This document shows positions 1 through 8,549 of a DNA stretch of 64,000 nucleotides, one piece after another; the stretch's first letter is position 1; the number at the start of each line of letters is the position of its first letter. The notes below the pieces were generated by a model. The model saw only the letters and a program-made list of their open reading frames with translations. It searched no databases and was not told the DNA's origin. The translations under genes and the position numbers were made by a program. The DNA is from Bacteroidia bacterium (lineage in GTDB: Bacteria; Bacteroidota; Bacteroidia; B-17B0; Aurantibacillaceae): assembly GCA_022841465.1 (NCBI GenBank), contig JALHRL010000003.1, positions 155,571-219,570 of the forward strand. Reading direction: 5' to 3'.

Positions 1-885
1 CATTATTCGCGGTTCTACTCCCACTACTGCACTGGAAACTATTCTTGCTAATGGTTTTAAATTATTAGATTTTATTCCTTCCTCACTGGCAAATAAAAGA
101 GCCGCCGCTCCATCGTTTAATCCACTTGCATTTCCTGCTGTTACCGTTCCATCTTTTTTAAAAGAAGGTTTTAACCCAGCCAAGCCATCTAAGGTTGTTT
201 TAGGCTTTATAAACTCGTCTTTCGAAAAAAGAATGGGGTCGCCTTTTTTTTGAGGAATAGATAAACTTGTTATTTCTTTTTCAAATCTGCCTTCGGCCTG
301 CGCTTTTGTTGCTTTTGTTTGACTCCACAAAGCAAACTTATCTTGATCTTCCTTATTTATTTTAAATTTCTCTGCAACATTTTCGGCTGTTTCGCCCATT
401 GCATCAACACCATACATCTCTTTCATTCTTGGGTTAATAAACCTCCAACCAAAACTGCTATCATACATCTGCTGATCGCGACCAAAGGCCGATGAAGCTT
501 TTCCAAGAACCCAAGGACCACGCGTCATGTTTTCAACACCACCTGCTATCATTAAATTTTCATCGCCCACTTGTATTGCGCGAGCTGCATCTATAGAAGC
601 GCTTAAACCCGATGCACACAAACGATTTACAGTAACTCCCGGAATGCTTTGTGGTAAACCAGCCAATAATAAAGCCATACGGGCAACATTTCTATTGTCT
701 TCTCCGGCCTGATTGGCGCAACCCATTATCACATCACCCACCTCTTGCCAATTTACTTTTGGATTTTTTTGCGTTAATTCTTTTAAAACAAAGGCAGCTA
801 AATCATCTGTTCTTACGGCTGATAAAGTTCCTCCGAAATTTCCAATAGCTGTTCTTACGCCATCAATAATATAAGCTTGTTGCAT
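1..885 (-). CDS. Thiolase family protein (PcaF/PaaJ-type acetyl-CoA acyltransferase), truncated by the left edge
   Basis: The reading frame is open from an ATG at 883-885 to base 1, giving 295 residues without a stop, so the C-terminal quarter lies outside the window. The translation starts MQQAYIIDGVRTAIGNFGG, a thiolase N-terminus. The acyl-enzyme cysteine is C90 in NRLCASGLSA, followed by the GGVENMTRGP segment. The stretch resembling GRDQQMYDSSFGWRFINP, then GETAENVAEKF, is typical of the 3-oxoadipyl-CoA/3-oxo-dehydrosuberyl-CoA thiolases PcaF and PaaJ. The family cleaves 3-oxoacyl-CoA with CoA to acetyl-CoA. The C-terminal His and Cys motifs are not visible. A PaaI-like thioesterase lies directly upstream on the same strand, which fits aromatic-acid catabolism, but plain beta-oxidation is not excluded. 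Confidence 0.88.
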   Translation of the reverse strand, partial: MQQAYIIDGVRTAIGNFGGTLSAVRTDDLAAFVLKELTQKNPKVNWQEVGDVIMGCANQAGEDNRNVARMALLLAGLPQSIPGVTVNRLCASGLSASIDAARAIQVGDENLMIAGGVENMTRGPWVLGKASSAFGRDQQMYDSSFGWRFINPRMKEMYGVDAMGETAENVAEKFKINKEDQDKFALWSQTKATKAQAEGRFEKEITSLSIPQKKGDPILFSKDEFIKPKTTLDGLAGLKPSFKKDGTVTAGNASGLNDGAAALLFASEEGIKSNNLKPLARIVSSAVVGVEPRIM

Positions 886-950
886 ACAATTAGGTTTTGC
901 TGTAAAGTTAAAAATATAATTTAGGAGAAGTTAAGACTTGAAGAATTTTA

Positions 951-1358
951 TTACCAAACTTTATCGGTAATAAACACTGTACCTTTAAATAAACCCACGT
1001 TTCTTCCCTCTTGATTATGAATATTTACTTCATAAACTGCAATTTTGTTTCCTCTGTTCAGTTCTTTTGCTTCAGCAATTAAAACATCACCTTCCACAAC
1101 TTTAGATGTATGAGAAATAGATGTTTCTATCGATACACATTGTTTTCCGTAACTATTACTTGAAAAAGCCAAGGCACTATCGGCCAAACAATAGGTAATT
1201 CCTCCATGTGCTATGCCAAATCCGTTCAACATATCTTTTCTAACCGTAAGTTGAAGCTTACATTGCCCGTCTTTTATTTCTAAAACAATAATACCTAACC
1301 ACTGACTAAAAAAATCTTTCGTCATCATAGTTTCTACTATCTGCTTAGGCGTAGGCAT
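951..1358 (-). CDS. paaI: PaaI-type hotdog-fold acyl-CoA thioesterase
   Basis: A 135-residue single hotdog domain, the usual PaaI length. The active-site segment NGFGIAHGGITYCLADSALA (about residues 46-65) matches the PaaI pattern, in which Asn and His-Gly-Gly lie ahead of the helix carrying the catalytic Asp. PaaI hydrolyses ring-hydroxylated phenylacetyl-CoA and related CoA esters and works as a rescue enzyme in phenylacetate breakdown. Its start codon directly abuts the stop codon of the upstream adenosyltransferase gene with no bases between, so the two are probably translated from one message. The thiolase follows 65 bases downstream. Substrate specificity cannot be read from the sequence. 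Confidence 0.8.
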   Translation of the reverse strand: MPTPKQIVETMMTKDFFSQWLGIIVLEIKDGQCKLQLTVRKDMLNGFGIAHGGITYCLADSALAFSSNSYGKQCVSIETSISHTSKVVEGDVLIAEAKELNRGNKIAVYEVNIHNQEGRNVGLFKGTVFITDKVW

Positions 1359-1916
1359 TTACTTTTTAGAAATCCAAGGTATTTCAATGGTTTTGTAATC
1401 GAGGGAAAGTTGACGAGATAATGTAAAAAGATAATCAGACAATCTGTTTAAATATTTAAAAGCAAGTTCGTTTACAGGTGCATTCTCATTTAAATGTAAA
1501 ACTGCTCTTTCTGCTCTTCTGCAAATACATCGTGCAATGTGTGTGTGTGATATTGTTGCATGCCCGCCCGGTAAAATAAAATTTTTCATTTCGGGTAAAT
1601 TTTTATCCATTTCATCAATGGCTTTCTCTAAAACTTCTACATCTGATGCATGCAGTTCGGGTAATGTCATTTTATTTTTTTCAGGATCGGCAGCTAAAAT
1701 AGAACCCATTGTAAATAACCTATCTTGAACTTCCACTAACAATTTATAGTGATTGTGCTTTTCAGTAATTAAATCTCTAATCAATCCAATGTATGAATTT
1801 AATTCATCAACTGTTCCATAAGCCTCAATTCTAACATGGTGTTTGGGAACGCGAGTACCTCCTATTAAAGAAGTTTCTCCTTTATCGCCCGTTTTGGTGT
1901 AAATTTTAAATGCCAT
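1359..1916 (-). CDS. pduO: Cob(I)yrinic acid a,c-diamide adenosyltransferase, PduO type
   Basis: The protein has 185 residues. The N-terminal ATP-binding motif reads YTKTGDKGETSLIGGTRVPK, followed by RIEAYGTVDELNSYIG. The C-terminal half has FILPGGHATISHTHIARCIC then RRAER. These are the signature blocks of PduO-family ATP:cob(I)alamin adenosyltransferases, which attach the 5'-deoxyadenosyl group to reduced corrinoid. The length matches single-domain family members. No B12-dependent enzyme or corrinoid pathway gene is visible in the window, so it probably serves mutases encoded elsewhere. The gene appears to be first in a short minus-strand unit with the thioesterase. The symbol follows the family and does not imply propanediol use. 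Confidence 0.9.
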   Translation of the reverse strand: MAFKIYTKTGDKGETSLIGGTRVPKHHVRIEAYGTVDELNSYIGLIRDLITEKHNHYKLLVEVQDRLFTMGSILAADPEKNKMTLPELHASDVEVLEKAIDEMDKNLPEMKNFILPGGHATISHTHIARCICRRAERAVLHLNENAPVNELAFKYLNRLSDYLFTLSRQLSLDYKTIEIPWISKK

Positions 1917-1991
1917 TTGTTTTAGTTATTGTACTAAAGTTAGAAAAAATAAATTATTCTTTTAATTTGTAATGCCGAGAAGGTTTTTTAA

Positions 1992-4343
1992 TTAAAAAGA
2001 TAAACTAACATTTACATTAGGCATAAATGGTAATTGATCAATTCTTTTAAAAGTAAAACGATCTACATAAAAAATATTTGCACGATTTAAAACATTTGTA
2101 GCTCCAAAATTAGTTTCTAAAACAGATTTTTCGCTAATGTTGTATTTGTATTTACATCCAATATCAAACCTTGCAAAATCGGGTAATCTAGAACTGTTTA
2201 TATTGCCCGGAATATATCCCAGTAAACCATTTGCTGTGTTAAAATTATAATTAATATTTCCTTGTGGATTAAATTGGTTAATGAATCCTTGAGTTGGTGT
2301 AAACGGAAAACCGGAACCATAGTTAAAACGTGCATTTACTTCCCAATTATTTGTTTTGCCAAAAGTGTAAGATGTAACTAAATTCACATTATGTCTTCTG
2401 TCAAAATTAGGTGCATATTCTAAAATTTCTTTTGTTTCATTATTTCCAAACCATCTTTTGTTTAATCCTAATGAGTAAACTGCCCACAAGTAGAATTTCT
2501 TATGTTCAAATTTTAAGGCCACATCAAAACCTTGTGCTCTGCCTTGTTCAACAATAAATTCTTTTTTCTGAATTTCGGGTCTATTAATGTTTACTGCATT
2601 GTCATCAAAAACTTTTTCTCTGTTTACGTTTATTACTTCATTAAAATACTTTTGGTAAACTTCAATATTTAACTCAAAAAATTTTAAAATATCCAATTCA
2701 AAACCTGCAACAATATGCGTGGCTTTTTGCACCGATGAATTTACCGGTCGGGCATTTCCATCTTTATTTAAATATTCTTTTGACATGTTGTTTTTATCCG
2801 GACCATTTATAAATCCATAAAATAAATTCACAACATCTCTATCGCTGTTTGCACTAAATAAGGTTTGACTATATAACCCTCCTGCAGATTTAAATCTAAT
2901 TTTTGGTGTAATATTTACTTTTATAGAAGCTCGCGGCTCTGGAGAAATGGTATTAAGTGTTGCATAATATTGCATTCTTATACCGGGCTCAAAAACAATT
3001 CTTCTTTTTTCATCCATTAATTTAAATTTTACAAACGAACCAATATCGGTTGTAGATCTAAACATACTTATTTGTGCAAAATAAGGATTCGTTAAACTGT
3101 AAGTTGCGTTGGTTATTACACCTTCAAAACCAAAATTAAGTTCTTGCCTGCCAATAAACTTTGTAAAATTAAACCCGGTATTTACTCCACTTACTTTACT
3201 TGATTTTCTATCTGTTTCTAAGGAAGGGTTTTCAAATTTTATTTCATAATTAGAGTAAGCAAACACCCCTTCTATTAACAAACTAGAGGCCTCGGGAACC
3301 AAAACAAAATTGGTTCCAATACCTGTATTGTTCCATGAAAATTCTGCTATATCTTTAAAATCAACTCTGTCGTTAAAATTAAAACCGAACAAACTAAACT
3401 TGCTTCCGCTGTTTGCTTTAACAGTTGCCTTGCCGTAAATGTCGGTAAAATAAAAAGGAAGTCTGCCGCTTTCGTTAGCGTAGCTATACAAAAGGGGCGA
3501 AGTTTGGGGCAAATAAGAATGTTTTGCAGAAAATAAATAAGATGCGCTTACTCCTTTTTCTTCGTCTAATTTCTTAAACGGGCCTTCTAAAGTTAATTTA
3601 GCTCCAAAAGTAGATGCAGAAACTTTTCCGGAATGGCGTTTTTTATTCCCATCGCGTGTTGTAACATCCATAATAGAGGAAGTTCTTCCGCCGTATTCTG
3701 CACCAAATCCGGCAGAATAAACATCGGCGCTTTTCATTATTTCGCTATCAAAAACAGAAAACAAACCAATGGAGTGGAATGGATTGTAAACAATTAAACC
3801 ATCTAATAAAACTTTATTTTGTACGGGTAAACCACCACGAATGTATAATTGCCCGCCTTGGTCGCCTGTAAATACTACCCCCGGAATTACCTGTAAATAC
3901 TGGGCTAAATCGGGCTCACCTACACTAGGTAATTTATTAATAATAATGGGGTCAATTTTTTGAACACCAACATTGGTTTGCTCAACTTTATCTGCGGCTG
4001 TGGTAGATACAACTACTTCGGCTAATTTAATACCCCCTTTAGAAGCATAAAAGTTTTTTGAAATTAAATCGCCTGCTTTAATGTTTAGAGGGAATTTAAT
4101 GGTATCAAAATCTAAACTGGTAATAAGTAAAGTATAATCGCCGGGCTTAATACGCGAAATAGTATAAAACCCGTTTAAATCGGTATTTCCTCCAATGGTA
4201 GTGCCTTTCAGGTAAACATTGGCGTAAGGTAAGGGCTCTCCATCCGATTTATCATAAACAAAACCTTTAATTGTACCGGTTGTTTGGGCAATTGCAGAAA
4301 GGGTAAAAAGAAAAAATAGAGAAAATAAAACCTTAAATTTCAT
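1992..4343 (-). CDS. TonB-dependent receptor with N-terminal carboxypeptidase-regulatory-like domain
   Basis: A 783-residue outer-membrane protein. It begins with a signal peptide (MKFKVLFSLFFLFTLSAIAQ). Residues about 22-110 form a CarboxypepD_reg-like beta-sandwich (GFVYDKSDGEPLPYANVYLK, then TDLNGFYTI). A plug domain follows, with PDLAQYLQVIPGV, QLYIRGG and QNKVLLDGLIVYNP, and then a long barrel region. The last residue is phenylalanine (NVSLSF), as in most outer-membrane barrels. This architecture is common in Bacteroidota for TonB-energised import of unidentified ligands. There is no SusD partner on either side, so this is not a polysaccharide-utilisation locus. The gene stands alone with 183 bases upstream. 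The substrate is unknown. Confidence 0.88.
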   Translation of the reverse strand: MKFKVLFSLFFLFTLSAIAQTTGTIKGFVYDKSDGEPLPYANVYLKGTTIGGNTDLNGFYTISRIKPGDYTLLITSLDFDTIKFPLNIKAGDLISKNFYASKGGIKLAEVVVSTTAADKVEQTNVGVQKIDPIIINKLPSVGEPDLAQYLQVIPGVVFTGDQGGQLYIRGGLPVQNKVLLDGLIVYNPFHSIGLFSVFDSEIMKSADVYSAGFGAEYGGRTSSIMDVTTRDGNKKRHSGKVSASTFGAKLTLEGPFKKLDEEKGVSASYLFSAKHSYLPQTSPLLYSYANESGRLPFYFTDIYGKATVKANSGSKFSLFGFNFNDRVDFKDIAEFSWNNTGIGTNFVLVPEASSLLIEGVFAYSNYEIKFENPSLETDRKSSKVSGVNTGFNFTKFIGRQELNFGFEGVITNATYSLTNPYFAQISMFRSTTDIGSFVKFKLMDEKRRIVFEPGIRMQYYATLNTISPEPRASIKVNITPKIRFKSAGGLYSQTLFSANSDRDVVNLFYGFINGPDKNNMSKEYLNKDGNARPVNSSVQKATHIVAGFELDILKFFELNIEVYQKYFNEVINVNREKVFDDNAVNINRPEIQKKEFIVEQGRAQGFDVALKFEHKKFYLWAVYSLGLNKRWFGNNETKEILEYAPNFDRRHNVNLVTSYTFGKTNNWEVNARFNYGSGFPFTPTQGFINQFNPQGNINYNFNTANGLLGYIPGNINSSRLPDFARFDIGCKYKYNISEKSVLETNFGATNVLNRANIFYVDRFTFKRIDQLPFMPNVNVSLSF

Positions 4344-4477
4344 AGAATTAGTAAAGAGGTAAATTTAAACAATTTAGAAGAGAATAGGCCTAAAAATTTA
4401 ATAAGAGGTATTATTTAATTCAAAAATGATGTTTTCAAACTTTGTTTAGATTTAGATTTTAATTTAAGTAACCTTCT

Positions 4478-4509
4478 TTTGAAAGTTAGCGTAAAATTGC
4501 ATATATTTA
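4478..4509 (+). promoter_or_regulatory. Candidate Bacteroidota promoter for the T9SS cargo gene at 4528
   Basis: TTTG at 4478-4481 is followed after 20 bases by TATATTTA at 4502-4509, matching seven of eight positions of TAnnTTTG. Transcription would begin about 10-20 bases before the ATG at 4528. Confidence 0.45.
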
Positions 4510-4527
4510 CTACTATATTTTACTACT

Positions 4528-7137
4528 ATGAAAAAATTAAAATACTTAGGATTTTTTGTTGTTATATTTTTTGTAAACCATGTTATCGTTGGGCAAACTC
4601 ATTATTACTTAAGGACTTCTGGAACTCCAGCTAATATAACCAGTTGGACTCAGGATCCTACTGGTGCAACAATTTTAAATCCTCCTGCAAATTTTGGTTT
4701 AAGTAATGCGGTTTGGCATTTTGCTAATCGAATTACAGTTACCGCTCTAGGTGGTGTAATGGGCACTGACACTAGTTCAGCGAACCAATCAACTGTTATT
4801 ATTGAACCAGGATTCCACTTGAATTTTGTTGGTGGTGCACAAAGGGTATGTACAAGGAAATTACAAATTTCAAACACCGGTTCATTAACAATGCAAACTT
4901 TAGCATCACAAACTACTTTTACTTTTAATAATCTTGATATTAATAGTACTGTGATTTACAATGCTACTACAGGTGCTCCAAGACCAATAAAACAAACCAA
5001 TTACGGTAACTTAGTAATCGCTCAATCATGTTCTTTATCATCTAATATTGTCGTAGGCAGTTTATTCGTGAATGCAGCTAGAACATTAAGTCTAAGTGGA
5101 AATTCTCTTGTACTAAATGGAACAAACCAACTTTTAAACGGTACAGGAACAATTACTGGTGATCTTTCTTCAACAATGGAGTTCTATAATGGAAGTGCAT
5201 CGGGGAATGGAACTTTAAACCTAGCGTCAGGATCAAACACGTTAGATTTAGTTATTATTCAACTCAGTTCAGACAACTATAATTTTTCTTTGGGAAGCGA
5301 TTTATATATCAACACCACAAGCGCAGGAGGCTACTATCAATTTATTGGCTCTGTTAATTTGAATGGTTTTGATTTACATTTTGATTCATCATCAGATGTG
5401 TTTTTTCCAGGTGTGGTTACAGATGGATATATAATTGGAAACAGTAATTCAGGTATATTTATTAATGGTAATATTAGTGGCCCAACATTATTTATGGATC
5501 CATCAAATAATACACTTGGAGTTTTAAGTTTAAATAATCCTTTTTCAATTCTTGATATTAGTAATTCATTGAATATTGTTGACAGTTTGTCTATTCAAGG
5601 TGGTGCCACAATAAATACAAATAATTTTTTAACATTAGCTTCTTCTTTAAATAATAAAGGTCGCTTAGGTAATATGAATAATGGCACTTTAAGCGGTGAC
5701 CTTCGAGTTCAAACTTTTGCACGTGGCGGAACTACAGATTGGGTAAATATTGGCGTGAGTGGTGTTACCGGTGAAACTATACAAAATGGTTGGTACGGAC
5801 AAATACCAATGGCTATTGCAGGTTCAACAACCGATGTTACCTCAGCAGGTGGATATTATTTTGAATCGGTACAACGTTGGGAAGAACAAACCGGACTTTA
5901 TGATACTTCTGTAACTGTTTTTGATGCATTAATCCCGGGAGAAGGATATTGGGTATTTTTAGGTACAGGCTTAACCACAACTTCAGATATGGCTTGGACA
6001 GTAAGTGGCCCTGCAGTTACAGGTCCTCAAGTTATTAATCTTACAAACACCACGCCAGCGCCTACACAAACTCCTGCTCCAGTTAATGCTCCGGGTTGGA
6101 ATTTAATTGCTAATCCTTTTCCTTCTCCTATAGATTGGGCTAGTGTTTTGGCAAACAATTCATCTGCTCCAATTTATAATGCTTATTATATTTATGACCC
6201 AGATTTGGGTAATACTGTATCGTTTGTAGGTGGTGTTGCATCTCCGGGTAGCGGGCCATTGACTAACTATCAAACAATGGCAGATGTTATCCCTATGGGG
6301 CAGGCGTTTTACGTGTATGCATCTGCTAACACTAGCATTACAATTAGTGAAGGTGATAAATCTTCGAGTAATACTGCCAATTTCCAACTTTTAAAAACAA
6401 ATCAAGCTGCGAATATCGGAAGCCCAATTCGTTTAAACATTGATGGAAGCGGATACCATGATGATGCAGTTATTCGTTTCCATTCCAACGCAACTACCAA
6501 TTTTGATAAAGCGTTAGATGCTTATAAGATGTATACTTCCCCTGGTTACGTTGGTTACCCTGGCCAATGGTCATTAAGAACTGCTATTGCTACACAATCA
6601 AATAACGAAGATTTTTCTATCAACAGTATTCCTTATGCGCAAACACAAAACGCAGTAATACCTGTTGTTGCAAGAGTATATCAAAGTGGTACACATACAA
6701 TCAGCGCATCCGAATTGCAAAACTTACCTCCGGGAACTTGTGTAGATTTAAAAGATTTGTATACCAATACAGTTTACGACTTAACATCTGGTCCGTGCAT
6801 TGTTAACATGAGTGATACAACTTTTTATCCTCGTTTTGAATTAACAGTTTGTGCAAACGTTATTGCCTCAGTAAAAAACAACACAGTTAAAAATGCTCCT
6901 GCAATTGCTATTAGTAAAGATGCAGTAGGTATTTATTCTGATTTTAATTTTGCTGAACAATCAGATGCAAAAATTACCATTACAAATATTTTGGGTCAGA
7001 AAATAGTTGCTGATAAAAAAGTGAGCGTTAAAAATGAAAGAGTTTATATTGACGCTAACTTAAACGATAATTTAATTTTTGTTACAGTAGAAACTGCCAA
7101 CGAAAGAATAACAAGAAAGTTTATTAATATTAAATAA
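4528..7137 (+). CDS. Secreted T9SS cargo protein with type-A C-terminal sorting domain
   Basis: The protein has 869 residues, with a signal peptide ending near IVGQ (residues 1-23). Its middle is rich in Asn, Ser, Thr and Gly with parallel-beta-like stretches and no recognisable catalytic motif. Around residues 395-620 there are paired blocks (PGEGYWVFLG, PGWNLIANPFPSPIDW, MGQAFYVYA) that recur in Bacteroidota surface proteins. The last 75 residues form a T9SS type-A sorting domain, with ITITNILGQKIVADKK and a final RKFINIK. Such proteins are exported by T9SS and have the C-terminal domain removed by PorU, which is also encoded in this window. The gene has its own likely promoter and a strong terminator. 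Its function is unknown. Confidence 0.82.
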   Translation: MKKLKYLGFFVVIFFVNHVIVGQTHYYLRTSGTPANITSWTQDPTGATILNPPANFGLSNAVWHFANRITVTALGGVMGTDTSSANQSTVIIEPGFHLNFVGGAQRVCTRKLQISNTGSLTMQTLASQTTFTFNNLDINSTVIYNATTGAPRPIKQTNYGNLVIAQSCSLSSNIVVGSLFVNAARTLSLSGNSLVLNGTNQLLNGTGTITGDLSSTMEFYNGSASGNGTLNLASGSNTLDLVIIQLSSDNYNFSLGSDLYINTTSAGGYYQFIGSVNLNGFDLHFDSSSDVFFPGVVTDGYIIGNSNSGIFINGNISGPTLFMDPSNNTLGVLSLNNPFSILDISNSLNIVDSLSIQGGATINTNNFLTLASSLNNKGRLGNMNNGTLSGDLRVQTFARGGTTDWVNIGVSGVTGETIQNGWYGQIPMAIAGSTTDVTSAGGYYFESVQRWEEQTGLYDTSVTVFDALIPGEGYWVFLGTGLTTTSDMAWTVSGPAVTGPQVINLTNTTPAPTQTPAPVNAPGWNLIANPFPSPIDWASVLANNSSAPIYNAYYIYDPDLGNTVSFVGGVASPGSGPLTNYQTMADVIPMGQAFYVYASANTSITISEGDKSSSNTANFQLLKTNQAANIGSPIRLNIDGSGYHDDAVIRFHSNATTNFDKALDAYKMYTSPGYVGYPGQWSLRTAIATQSNNEDFSINSIPYAQTQNAVIPVVARVYQSGTHTISASELQNLPPGTCVDLKDLYTNTVYDLTSGPCIVNMSDTTFYPRFELTVCANVIASVKNNTVKNAPAIAISKDAVGIYSDFNFAEQSDAKITITNILGQKIVADKKVSVKNERVYIDANLNDNLIFVTVETANERITRKFINIK

Positions 7138-7151
7138 TTAAAATAAGCACT

Positions 7152-7190
7152 AAAAAAAGCCCCGAGAAAATTCTCGGGGCTTTTTTATTT
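7152..7190. terminator. Bidirectional intrinsic terminator
   Basis: A perfect 10-bp stem (GCCCCGAGAA at 7159-7168 with TTCTCGGGGC at 7171-7180) has an AA loop and is flanked by an A-run on the left and a T-run on the right. It lies between the convergent cargo gene and symporter gene and can stop transcription from both sides. Confidence 0.92.
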
Positions 7191-7203
7191 TATCTATTTC
7201 AAT

Positions 7204-8538
7204 TTAAAATTTCTCTCCCTCCAGTTTTGCAACCACCGCGCTTGCCACTGCATTACCTACTACATTGGTAGCGCTTCGGCCCATATCTAAAAGTTGATCA
7301 ACTGCCAATAACAATAATAAACCTTCTTGAGGAATATTAAACATGGTAAGCATTCCGGCAATTACAACCAAAGATGCTCTCGGAACACCGGCCATACCTT
7401 TGCTGGTTACCAATAAAATCAGCATCATTTTTATTTGGTCGCCTGCCGATAATTCAATTCCATAACTCTGGGCAATAAACATAGTTGCAAATGTCATGTA
7501 CATGATAGACCCATCTAAATTAAATGAGTAGCCTAATGGCAAAACAAAACTTACAATTCTATTGCTTATACCGTGTTTTTCTAAAGCCTCAATAGTTTTT
7601 GGCATGGCGCTTTCACTACTTGCCGTGCTAAAAGCCAGTAAAATAGGTTCTTTTACATCTTGTAATAATTTGTAAAATTTTATTTTAAACAGTTTGCAAA
7701 TACCAAACAAAATCACAAAAACAAAAAACAACAAGCCTCCAAAAAAACAAAGTATTAAATACAAATAGCCACTCAGTAAATCTAAGCCTTGTTGAATTAC
7801 AACAGCAGTAATTGCACCAAAAATTCCAATGGGCGCAAAAGCCATAACGTAATTGGTAACTTTAAACATTACATGTCCTAAACTTTCGCAGGCTTTAACT
7901 ATAGCTCTACCCTCTTCTTTTATTGAAGCAGCGGCCACACCAAAAAACAAAGCAAATACTACAATGGGTAAAATTTCATTATTTGCCATTGCCCCAACAA
8001 CACTCTCGGGAATGACATGAGATATAAAGTTTTTAGCCGTTTGTTGATTAGGTTTTACACCTAAAGATTCTGAACTATCCGGATGCTCTAAATTCATTAC
8101 TTTTCCCGGCTCAAATGCATTTACCAACACTAGACCTAAAGCCAATGCAATTATTGTTGCAGTAGTAAAATACACCATTGTTTTTATTCCAATTCGCCCA
8201 ACACTTTTAAAATCACCTAATTTAGCTACGCCTATTACAAGTACGGCAAACACTAAAGGAGCAATAATCATTTTTATCATTCGTAAAAAAATATCGCTTA
8301 AAATTGAGAAATTGTCAGAAACACTTTTTTTAGTTTCTTTAAAATAAGCTTGTTCTTGTTTTACTAAATAATTCTCTGCCTTTTTTCTAGCTTCTACGTT
8401 TTTTATTGATTGTAATGGAGTTTTATCTATTATTACTTTAGCCGATGTAACAGATTTATTAATTATAAATCCGGTTAAAATCCCTAAAGTCATAGAAATT
8501 ACTATCCATATAATTAACTTATTCTTCTTAAAATTCAT
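7204..8538 (-). CDS. Dicarboxylate/amino acid:cation symporter (DAACS family)
   Basis: A 444-residue inner-membrane transporter with about eight membrane spans and two re-entrant loops. Family motifs are in order: the HP1 serine-rich tip (STASSESAMPKTIE), the NLDGSIMYMTFATMF helix, the HP2 segment SKGMAGVPRASLVVIAG, and DQLLDMGRSATNVVGNAVAS. The final motif ends in GN where glutamate/aspartate transporters such as GltPh have GD; C4-dicarboxylate carriers such as DctA also have Asn there. That hints at dicarboxylate rather than amino-acid transport, but this is inference. A lysine-rich insertion at about residues 33-75 follows the first span. The start lies 11 bases after the murF stop, so the two may be co-transcribed. 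Confidence 0.88.
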   Translation of the reverse strand: MNFKKNKLIIWIVISMTLGILTGFIINKSVTSAKVIIDKTPLQSIKNVEARKKAENYLVKQEQAYFKETKKSVSDNFSILSDIFLRMIKMIIAPLVFAVLVIGVAKLGDFKSVGRIGIKTMVYFTTATIIALALGLVLVNAFEPGKVMNLEHPDSSESLGVKPNQQTAKNFISHVIPESVVGAMANNEILPIVVFALFFGVAAASIKEEGRAIVKACESLGHVMFKVTNYVMAFAPIGIFGAITAVVIQQGLDLLSGYLYLILCFFGGLLFFVFVILFGICKLFKIKFYKLLQDVKEPILLAFSTASSESAMPKTIEALEKHGISNRIVSFVLPLGYSFNLDGSIMYMTFATMFIAQSYGIELSAGDQIKMMLILLVTSKGMAGVPRASLVVIAGMLTMFNIPQEGLLLLLAVDQLLDMGRSATNVVGNAVASAVVAKLEGEKF

Positions 8539-8549
8539 ACTTCATTTTT

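Noticed and set aside
1992-4343. SusC-type polysaccharide-utilisation receptor.
   Set aside because: No SusD-like lipoprotein, glycoside hydrolase or regulator is adjacent; the protein is also shorter than typical SusC proteins (about 1000 residues).
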